The position numbers and the translations under genes were made by a program. A DNA stretch of 64,000 nucleotides from Meandrina meandrites (lineage: Eukaryota; Cnidaria; Anthozoa; Scleractinia; Meandrinidae): NCBI GenBank assembly GCA_963693305.1, contig OY855916.1, forward strand, positions 5,014,001-5,078,000, written 5' to 3'. The notes under the pieces were generated by a model. The model was not told where the DNA came from. It worked only from the letters and a program-made list of their open reading frames with translations, and did no database searches. Position 1 is the first letter of the stretch. Each line of letters starts with the position of its first letter. Below are positions 11,143-17,564 of this stretch, piece after piece.

Positions 11143-11308
11143 ACACACATTTTTCATGAGGGTTCTGGCGCAAATTTTATAATGTTATCTAACTAATCTT
11201 TATTCTAAAGAAACTCAGCTCCCATTCTCGCCTCGTTTCTTTAGAATAAAGATTAGTTAGATAACATTATAAAATTTGCGTACCAGAACCCTCATGAAAA
11301 ATGTGTGT
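11143..11308. repeat. Left terminal hairpin of the palindromic element
   Basis: The 5' arm 11143-11214 pairs with the 3' arm 11235-11308 around a 20-nt loop (11215-11234). Pairing is complete except for one bulge: the outer arm reads CTGGCGC where the inner arm's complement reads CTGGTACGC, so the inner arm has two extra bases. The ends read ACACACATTTTTCATGAGGG and its complement. Such a stem can fold into a telomere-like terminal hairpin. Confidence 0.9.
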
Positions 11309-11421
11309 GGTTTGAGAGAAATAACGCAAGCATGGAAGTAAACAAAGAGCATGACCCCCGAGCGAGCGGGTATGTCACAAAAAAAAAATAATTATTTTCT
11401 TTTGAAGAAATGTATGCACTG

Positions 11422-11430
11422 TCTATATAC
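11422..11430 (+). promoter_or_regulatory. Candidate TATA box for the left 130-aa gene
   Basis: TATATACAA lies about 60 bp upstream of the ATG at 11490 in otherwise featureless AT-rich DNA. The mirror copy precedes the right-arm gene. Assignment rests on position and motif only. Confidence 0.35.
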
Positions 11431-11489
11431 AAAGTGCGCCAGAATTATTTTCCATTTGAACAATTATCTGCACTTGTATATACGCCGAG

Positions 11490-11882
11490 ATGGCAGCCAC
11501 AAACGCACTAACAGTTACTGAGTCCATACAAATATTACCACCAGAATTAAGGGAAAAGATTTTCAAACACTACCTAACCATTAAACTAAAGCAGAAAGCG
11601 GCTTTGGGCTGGGGCAAGGTTCATGAGCATATTTCAAAACTGCCTTTCTGTCATAAAAGGCAGCGGATTGTACGTATGATAATATGTTTTGATTATATGA
11701 ACTGCCGTTTCGAGGGATGTTGTTATCCCTGTTTCGTTAGAGCAAAAAAATTACATAAAGTTTCGATTAGTCCCCCAATCGAGTCAATACCTGACTTTCC
11801 CACGAAAGAATACAATCCTTTCTTAGAAATATGCTCCCGTGATTGTGATTGGCACGAGTGGTACCGTGTATTACTTTTATAA
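11490..11882 (+). CDS. 130-aa F-box-like, Cys-rich protein (left arm)
   Basis: The ATG sits in a good Kozak context (GAGATGG). Residues about 16-35 read ILPPELREKIFKHYL, which resembles the first helix of an F-box. They are followed by ALGWGKVHEHISKLPFC (about 40-57) and a Cys/His-rich middle (CFDYMNCRFEGCCYPC, about 65-85) that could bind zinc, then a C-terminal segment ending CSRDCDWHEWYRVLLL. I recall similar small proteins being frequent in cnidarian genomes, but that is memory rather than a search. The right-arm copy differs at one residue (Met to Thr in CFDYMN). It lies outside the GC-richer core of the element and has host-like base composition, so it may be a captured host gene or an older accessory. 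Function is unknown. Confidence 0.7.
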   Translation: MAATNALTVTESIQILPPELREKIFKHYLTIKLKQKAALGWGKVHEHISKLPFCHKRQRIVRMIICFDYMNCRFEGCCYPCFVRAKKLHKVSISPPIESIPDFPTKEYNPFLEICSRDCDWHEWYRVLLL

Positions 11883-12358
11883 TTGTTTGACTCCATTGCA
11901 GGCAGCTTCCTATTACTCGATGTAAATTCTGTGAAGCGGAGCCGTAGCGTGATATTTCTGAGAAGAAGACCGGAAATCAATATTTATATTTCACAGGCCC
12001 TATATTGAGTGAAGTTAACTTACCAAGCGAGACTGTTTAATTTTTTTCCGCCTCTCTCATAGCTTGTAGACTTGATATGTTATCTGTCTAACCTCATTCT
12101 GCCAAACGGGTGTAGAAAGTTCGTTTATGGCATACATAAGAGCATGAAATAGTAAAATCATTTTACGTGTCTTTCCATGTATACGTAATTATGTATATTT
12201 TAGAAAGTTCAAGAACTTTTTGTGTTTACATAATTTTACTAACGTCTAAATATTAAGTTGACAGGTCTTAACTTGTTTTGAAGATCTTTTATCTTAAATA
12301 AGCAGACCATCACGAAAGAACAATAGATTTAATTGGTTTCTTTTGTTCTAAAATTTTT

Positions 12359-12387
12359 TTGGGCTAAACCACAGAATTTTAGCCCAA
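12359..12387. promoter_or_regulatory. 10-bp inverted repeat at the outer edge of the core (left)
   Basis: TTGGGCTAAA and TTTAGCCCAA are perfect inverse copies separated by 9 bp. The spacer word ACCACAGAAT recurs about 50 bp downstream at 12425. The position coincides with the change from AT-rich outer sequence to the GC-richer coding core, so it may be a regulatory palindrome or a relic junction. The mirror copy is near 20625-20653. Confidence 0.45.
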
Positions 12388-12541
12388 AGGAATGTAAAAA
12401 CAAAAGATTTTCGTGGGTGGTAAAACCACAGAATGAGAATTGATTGGCAGCGCAAGTGCGGGTATTGTTTTGATTTCAAAGCATTGACGTCACGTCTGCG
12501 ATTAATTATAGGAGTGGATTTTTTTTTTAGACAACCACATG

Positions 12542-12685
12542 TTTCGACAACCAATTTTTTTGGGTCTAGGATCTGCTGGTATTTGCTTTTTGGAGAAGGG
12601 CACATCTTTTGGTTGCAAAGTACAAGGTCTAGGATCTGCTTGTATTTGTTTTTTTTTGTAGAGAACACATTTTCGGTTGTCGAAA
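12542..12685 (+). promoter_or_regulatory. Repeat-rich upstream region of the 952-aa gene
   Basis: Two direct copies of GGTCTAGGATCTGCT followed by a (G/T)GTATTTG(C/T)TTTTT tail lie at 12563 and 12626, 63 bp apart. They are framed by an 11-bp inverted repeat, TTTCGACAACC (12542-12552) and GGTTGTCGAAA (12675-12685). The module ends about 40 bp before the ATG at 12724. It looks like a protein-binding control region, perhaps for the element's own HTH protein; that is inference. It is conserved in mirror image at about 20324-20467. Confidence 0.5.
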
Positions 12686-12723
12686 GTACACCCAATTAGA
12701 CAAAAGATACAAAAACAAAAAAC

Positions 12724-15582
12724 ATGGTTTTGCAAGAAAAACTAGTGGATTTCGACAACGAAATAGTTCTCCAACCTGCCAACGTTGTAGCTCTATTTTT
12801 CAAAAAAACCAAAGAAGCAACAGCAGCAGACGAAGACACAGAAGACGAATACACAGCATACGAAGACACAGAAGACGAAGACGCAGCAAAAGAAACCTTC
12901 GAAAGCGAAGACACAGCAGCAGACGAAGGCGCAACAAATACAGCGACAAAAGAAACCTTTGAAAGCGAAGACACAGCAGCAGATGAAGGCGCAACAGCAG
13001 CAGACGAAGACGCAGCAAAACAAACCTGCGGAAGCGCAGACACAGCAAACACAGCGACAAAACAAACCTTCCGAGACATGGGCCTCCGGTGCGAAAAAAA
13101 TGTAGCAACGCACCTTCTTCTGGAAAACGCGTACGATAGCAATCTATTGTCCGACATTTCCAAAGTAGACTATCTGGCTGGAAACCTTGGTCGCACGAAT
13201 TTGCGCCCGTTGGAGGGTCTCCCGGTGTTCGTAGACGATATATTCGTATTTGGATACCTTTCTCGAGAGGAGTGTGTCTTCCGGAAAGGGAAACTCTCTT
13301 GCACAAGTGGGGAGCAGGGGGCGGCAAAACTGGTGGTGGCAAGTATCGCCAACGCTTTGGAAAGAGCCCTGGGGAAACGAGGCTACATGCAGACGGCGCT
13401 TGTGTACACGGTCGCGACTGGAAACCCGGGAAGTAGCACAATACGCGCAACAATTGCGAAAATCGAGAAAGACACATTCTACATGGCAAAAAGAAAATGG
13501 GAAGAGATCCATCCGCAAAAACAGATTGCCGGATATTTTGTGGCGAAATGCGATGTATCCGAAGTACCTCTGGAGGAGTTGCACAGTGGACTACATGTTT
13601 TCGAAAAATGTCTGGAGGGCTATGGATACGGAATATACAGCATCGACTACACACAAGATTTTTCTGGAGTACTGGACCGCAAAGCGCTTGTGGGCTACCT
13701 TGGTTTTCGAAAGGCGGGAGATTTCTGCAAGGCAATCGGCAAAAAAGAGCCGGCAATTCTGGAAAACACAGACAATGTCGGGGAGCACGTCTGCACCTGG
13801 ATATCCAACACCGAAGAAGGGCACACAACACGCACAAAAATATACAACAAAGTAGTATCGAATTTCGAGGCAGGAGAAATCCGCGAACCTGTTGGCGGGC
13901 ATCTGGCAGAATACGCCGATTGTCCCAACCAACATCTCCGCCAAACTTTTCTGCACCCGGACGTGCAATCCCGAGGATGTACACGCATCGAAGTCTCTCT
14001 GTACGCATGCCCGCAAAACGAACTTTCGAACAAGAAAGCCACAGACTGCATCGAAAATGTCTTGGAACAAGTTTCCACGGAAGACGAGGAGGACGGCATC
14101 TTTGTGGTACAACCCCCCAGCAAACAGTGGCAAAACCTCGCCGAAAGCCTGGATTGGTGTCTGGTTCTCGCAGACAGACCGCAAGGACACATTTTTGTTG
14201 CCTGGTGCGCCCATACAAAGACAGGAAGAATTGCGGGGATACATGTACGCCCAACAGCAGCGAACGTGCGAGACGACGCAAAGTGGGAGAAAGCTGTCTT
14301 GTGGGCAGCGGGAGACTTTGGTTTTCGGAATTCTCCAATATTTCGGGTAGACCTCCTATCCGCAGACGAAGAAGGAGTGGAGATAGGCCCGCTTCGTTGC
14401 TACATGAAAGACGGAAACGCTCGCACAATACTCGCCTCGTCTAAAAAACCAACACAGCTCCATCCCAACGGTGGCGACCTGTCGACTCTTCTGCCACCAA
14501 CAGACAAAATTGTGTGGGAATGGCGGGACAAAAAATGCCACGCAATCGGCAAAGCTTCTTTGAAATACAAGCTCCAAGAAATACAAGAAATCGCAGAACA
14601 GCGCAAAATATCCTCACTTTCGACAAAAAACAGAGAAAAAGCTCTTGCAGAGATCCGGTACGCCAGTACAGTCGAGGAATGGAAAAGAGAAAAAAGCGAA
14701 AAAGAGGAGGAAGCGGCAAAGGCTCGAGAAGCAGAAATTGCCAACCTGCAAAAGTACGCCGAGATGAGGAAAAAAATCGAAGCAAAAAGCAGGGAGATTC
14801 GTGCAACAGTGGTTGGCACTCTCTCTGGGGGGACACAAAAAGTTGCGGAATTGCCAGCAAACAGAAAATGGGATGTCCTCGGTTTTCGAGGCAAAGAAGG
14901 CAAAGTCCGGGTTGTATTGCGGCATGGAAAAGAAGCGGCAGTTGCTGTTTGGGCGACAAAAGGTTTGCAAAAAATCCTACTAGGGTGTGTGGACTGCTTC
15001 CATTCGGACGAGAAAGACAGCTGGGGTCGGCAGCTTTTCTGGCTAGTGTCTTCCTCTGGTTTCGAAAAACTTGCAGGGTTGGAGTTGCACATCGAACCTT
15101 CGAGAAGTTTCCAAAACACGGAAGGAAAAACCATCGTGTGGAACCCCATCCATGTGGTATCCGCGCCAGACAGCGGTAGACTTGCATTCTTGCAGGATCT
15201 AGGATCCAAATGCGAGGAGTACGAAACCCTTCGTGCGGATTTGGCCAAAAAAAACTGTCTGCAGAAAATTTCCGCACCGGCAAACAAAGCGACGAAAAAA
15301 ACAACAGACTTGCCGAAAGGGGAGTACCTATGCAAACGTTTCTCTAAAACAAAATTTCGAAATGCCCCGCGGACCATTCTGTTCTTGCTCCCGCTCGGAG
15401 AAGATGGGAAACCGACAACAGATGAAGAAACTCCAACACATGGTGTCTTTCTGGAAAAAGAGATAGCGGCGATGGGCGGCATCGAAGCGCTAGAAAAAAG
15501 AAAAACCCCATTGCGTTGCTTGCTTGGCGAGGAGAAGACTACACCGAGCAAGAGAAAGTGCCGCAGAGTTGCCCTAGTGTAG
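12724..15582 (+). CDS. 952-aa element protein with possible Rep-like core (left arm)
   Basis: The start codon is in a strong context (AAAAACATGG). Residues about 30-115 are an acidic Ala/Glu/Asp/Thr tract containing a tandem ETFESEDTAADEGAT repeat. Residues about 290-440 carry blocks in the order seen in phage/plasmid rolling-circle initiators of the Rep_trans/Phage gpII kind: SIDYTQDFSG (306-315), TKIYNK with Tyr374 and Lys376, and TRIEVSL with Arg421 and Glu423. Similarity is by motif order only, and no canonical HUH (His-x-His) or Walker motif is visible. Residues about 620-700 form a charged coiled coil (QEIAEQRK ... REAEIANLQKYAEMRKK). The rest is unrecognised. The gene ends 4 bp from the convergent 96-aa gene. 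Codon usage is GC-richer than the flanks. The 906-aa mirror copy shows 13 residue changes by my reading plus a 46-residue deletion. Role in replication or mobility is inference. Confidence 0.8.
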   Translation: MVLQEKLVDFDNEIVLQPANVVALFFKKTKEATAADEDTEDEYTAYEDTEDEDAAKETFESEDTAADEGATNTATKETFESEDTAADEGATAADEDAAKQTCGSADTANTATKQTFRDMGLRCEKNVATHLLLENAYDSNLLSDISKVDYLAGNLGRTNLRPLEGLPVFVDDIFVFGYLSREECVFRKGKLSCTSGEQGAAKLVVASIANALERALGKRGYMQTALVYTVATGNPGSSTIRATIAKIEKDTFYMAKRKWEEIHPQKQIAGYFVAKCDVSEVPLEELHSGLHVFEKCLEGYGYGIYSIDYTQDFSGVLDRKALVGYLGFRKAGDFCKAIGKKEPAILENTDNVGEHVCTWISNTEEGHTTRTKIYNKVVSNFEAGEIREPVGGHLAEYADCPNQHLRQTFLHPDVQSRGCTRIEVSLYACPQNELSNKKATDCIENVLEQVSTEDEEDGIFVVQPPSKQWQNLAESLDWCLVLADRPQGHIFVAWCAHTKTGRIAGIHVRPTAANVRDDAKWEKAVLWAAGDFGFRNSPIFRVDLLSADEEGVEIGPLRCYMKDGNARTILASSKKPTQLHPNGGDLSTLLPPTDKIVWEWRDKKCHAIGKASLKYKLQEIQEIAEQRKISSLSTKNREKALAEIRYASTVEEWKREKSEKEEEAAKAREAEIANLQKYAEMRKKIEAKSREIRATVVGTLSGGTQKVAELPANRKWDVLGFRGKEGKVRVVLRHGKEAAVAVWATKGLQKILLGCVDCFHSDEKDSWGRQLFWLVSSSGFEKLAGLELHIEPSRSFQNTEGKTIVWNPIHVVSAPDSGRLAFLQDLGSKCEEYETLRADLAKKNCLQKISAPANKATKKTTDLPKGEYLCKRFSKTKFRNAPRTILFLLPLGEDGKPTTDEETPTHGVFLEKEIAAMGGIEALEKRKTPLRCLLGEEKTTPSKRKCRRVALV

Positions 15583-15586
15583 CCTT

Positions 15587-15877
15587 CTACACGGGAACAA
15601 TAGTTCCACCTTCGAAGCAGAAAACAAAGTCTCCATCGACAGCAACAACAAAGAGTTCTCCAAGACTCCAGTCCAACCATTTTTTCGCTGTCTCCGAGTC
15701 GATATGGCCTACAATGTGTGCCGATTTGTTTTCCAACGAAGAGACAAACTCACAAAGAGCGGACCAATCCTTCCAGCAAACCTTCTTTTCTTCTTCTTGC
15801 TGGTATTTTTTTTCGCATACGCGGAATTGTTCGAATCGGAAACGCGGTAGCTGGTCTTTTTTTCGCACAAGTTCCAT
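15587..15877 (-). CDS. 96-aa element protein, unrecognised (left arm)
   Basis: Minus-strand frame beginning MELVRKKDQLPRFRFEQFRV and ending CFEGGTIVPV, rich in aromatic and basic residues. Middle segments are KKVCWKDWSALCEFV and SETAKKWLDWSLGELFVVAV. The start lies just after a TATATA-like stretch (AAGATATATACAATGG). It converges on the 952-aa gene with 4 bp between stop codons and follows the HTH/membrane gene by about 60 bp on the same strand. The mirror copy at 17270-17560 reads identically. No family recognised. Confidence 0.65.
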   Translation of the reverse strand: MELVRKKDQLPRFRFEQFRVCEKKYQQEEEKKVCWKDWSALCEFVSSLENKSAHIVGHIDSETAKKWLDWSLGELFVVAVDGDFVFCFEGGTIVPV

Positions 15878-15939
15878 TGTATATATCTTGTGTTGCTTTT
15901 CTCCAAGTGTGCAACACTTTCTTTCTATTCTATTCTATT

Positions 15940-16398
15940 CTATTCCAGTGCACGAAATCCTTTGTGCACAGCCAACGGTGGTGTGTCCAACTGCTCCTTT
16001 TCAGGTGGCGTGTCGCTCTGTGCAGCCTTCCACTCTTCCAGTTTTCGAGATCCACATACCCACAGAAGAAGGGCAACACCACCAAGCCCCAAAACAAGTC
16101 CAACCGCTTCCACAACACCAACAGCAGCAGATATTGTCGCATTGGCTGCACCAACAATTCTATCGGTTTTTTCGCGCACAGCATTGCTATTTTTCTCTAT
16201 GCTCTGCAGGATTCCATCTTTCGTTTCTTCCACTCCCACTTCCAACCCATGCAAATCTGCACCGATGTCTTCCACATCTTCGAAATGGCTTTCTTGCAAC
16301 CCCAACAAAAGATCCATATTTTTTTGCAAGTTGTGCACATTGTCCAAGATCTGGTACAAAAGCTCGCTAGTTTGCTCTGTTTCTGTTTGTTTGTGCAC
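15940..16398 (-). pseudogene. Truncated HTH/coiled-coil/membrane gene (left arm)
   Basis: Inverted copy of the right-arm gene at 16578-17207, but about 233 bp corresponding to right-arm 16527-16759 is missing. The start codon, the helix-turn-helix and the upstream region are gone. The open frame begins only with a GTG inside the join (GTGCACAAACAAACAG). The coiled coil and membrane segment remain. One residue differs in the shared part (VHNLQ versus VHDLQ). The break sits at a short CAA/AA microhomology, as expected for a replication-slippage deletion near a palindrome centre. Confidence 0.75.
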
Positions 16399-16421
16399 TG
16401 GGTTTGTACAGCAATTCCCCC

Positions 16422-16491
16422 TCTACTATGCAAATACTGTGCAATGCTAAGAAAATACTATGCAAATACTGTACAATGCTAAGAAAAAATC
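16422..16491. repeat. Central spacer with two 32-bp direct repeats
   Basis: Between the CCCCC of the left arm (16417-16421) and the GGGGG of the right arm (16492-16496) lie two adjacent 32-bp copies (16424-16455 and 16456-16487). Each begins TACTATGCAAATACTGT and ends AATGCTAAGAAAA, and they differ at one base (GTGCAA versus GTACAA). Each contains ATGCAAAT. This is the only non-palindromic part of the element and is a candidate replication or processing site (inference). Confidence 0.85.
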
Positions 16492-16577
16492 GGGGGAATT
16501 GCTGTACAAACCCAGTGCACAAACAAGACACCAGTTGTTTCCATTTGGAATTCTGCACATATGGTATATTTGCAAAC

Positions 16578-17207
16578 ATGCCTCCTGCAAAAAAGCTTTC
16601 TGCCGAAGAAGTTCGAGAAATTGTTGCCGTGCGGGGAAAGGAGTCGCCCGCATCGATCCGGGAGCGATTTGGGATTGGCACAACAAGGCTATACAGAATT
16701 TGGAAAGATGCCGCTGCTATCGAGCCGAAAAAAGCTGTCGAACCGAAACAAGCTGCCGAAACAGAAACAGAGCAAACTAGCGAGCTTTTGTACCAGATCT
16801 TGGACAATGTGCACGACTTGCAAAAAAATATGGATCTTTTGTTGGGGTTGCAAGAAAGCCATTTCGAAGATGTGGAAGACATCGGTGCAGATTTGCATGG
16901 GTTGGAAGTGGGAGTGGAAGAAACGAAAGATGGAATCCTGCAGAGCATAGAGAAAAATAGCAATGCTGTGCGCGAAAAAACCGATAGAATTGTTGGTGCA
17001 GCCAATGCGACAATATCTGCTGCTGTTGGTGTTGTGGAAGCGGTTGGACTTGTTTTGGGGCTTGGTGGTGTTGCCCTTCTTCTGTGGGTATGTGGATCTC
17101 GAAAACTGGAAGAGTGGAAGGCTGCACAGAGCGACACGCCACCCGAAAAGGAGCAGTTGGACACACCACCGTTGGCTGTGCACAAAGGATTTCGTGCACT
17201 GGAATAG
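16578..17207 (+). CDS. 209-aa HTH, coiled-coil and membrane-anchor protein (right arm)
   Basis: I chose the ATG at 16578 (AACATGCC) because upstream codons run through the spacer repeats and look non-coding. Residues 8-44 (LSAEEVREIVAVRGKESPAS, then IRERFGIGTTRLYRIWKD) form a resolvase/homeodomain-like helix-turn-helix. Residues 46-64 are a Lys/Glu/Ala linker. Residues about 66-140 are heptad-rich (LLYQILDNVHDLQKNMDLLL) and likely a coiled coil. Residues 146-172 (ISAAVGVVEAVGLVLGLGG then VALLLWVC) form one membrane segment, followed by a 37-residue polar tail. A DNA-binding head on a membrane-anchored coiled coil is unusual. It could tether element DNA to a membrane or belong to a virion envelope; both are inference. 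It leads into the 96-aa gene after 62 bp. Confidence 0.75.
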   Translation: MPPAKKLSAEEVREIVAVRGKESPASIRERFGIGTTRLYRIWKDAAAIEPKKAVEPKQAAETETEQTSELLYQILDNVHDLQKNMDLLLGLQESHFEDVEDIGADLHGLEVGVEETKDGILQSIEKNSNAVREKTDRIVGAANATISAAVGVVEAVGLVLGLGGVALLLWVCGSRKLEEWKAAQSDTPPEKEQLDTPPLAVHKGFRALE

Positions 17208-17226
17208 AATAGAATAGAATAGAAAG
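17201..17226 (+). repeat. GAATA pentamer repeat at the stop codon
   Basis: GAATAGAATAGAATAGAATAG follows the last codons of the 209-aa gene, and the stop TAG is inside the first unit. Slippage here would change the C-terminus. The mirror copy is at about 15927-15946. Confidence 0.7.
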
Positions 17227-17269
17227 AAAGTGTTGCACACTTGGAGAAAAGCAACACAAGATATATACA

Positions 17270-17560
17270 ATGGAACTTGTGCGAAAAAAAGACCAGCTAC
17301 CGCGTTTCCGATTCGAACAATTCCGCGTATGCGAAAAAAAATACCAGCAAGAAGAAGAAAAGAAGGTTTGCTGGAAGGATTGGTCCGCTCTTTGTGAGTT
17401 TGTCTCTTCGTTGGAAAACAAATCGGCACACATTGTAGGCCATATCGACTCGGAGACAGCGAAAAAATGGTTGGACTGGAGTCTTGGAGAACTCTTTGTT
17501 GTTGCTGTCGATGGAGACTTTGTTTTCTGCTTCGAAGGTGGAACTATTGTTCCCGTGTAG
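17270..17560 (+). CDS. 96-aa element protein, unrecognised (right arm)
   Basis: Mirror copy of 15587-15877 with no residue difference that I can see. It is preceded by AAGATATATACA and convergent with the 906-aa gene with 4 bp between stop codons. In this arm the upstream HTH/membrane gene is intact, so the pair may be co-expressed. Confidence 0.65.
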   Translation: MELVRKKDQLPRFRFEQFRVCEKKYQQEEEKKVCWKDWSALCEFVSSLENKSAHIVGHIDSETAKKWLDWSLGELFVVAVDGDFVFCFEGGTIVPV

Positions 17561-17564
17561 AAGG

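Noticed and set aside
12800..14428. Long minus-strand open frame (542 codons) opposite the 952-aa gene, and similar shadows in both arms
   Set aside because: It is Leu/Arg/Cys/Pro-rich antisense sequence without a domain. The plus-strand frame has the start context, motif content and compact gene neighbours.
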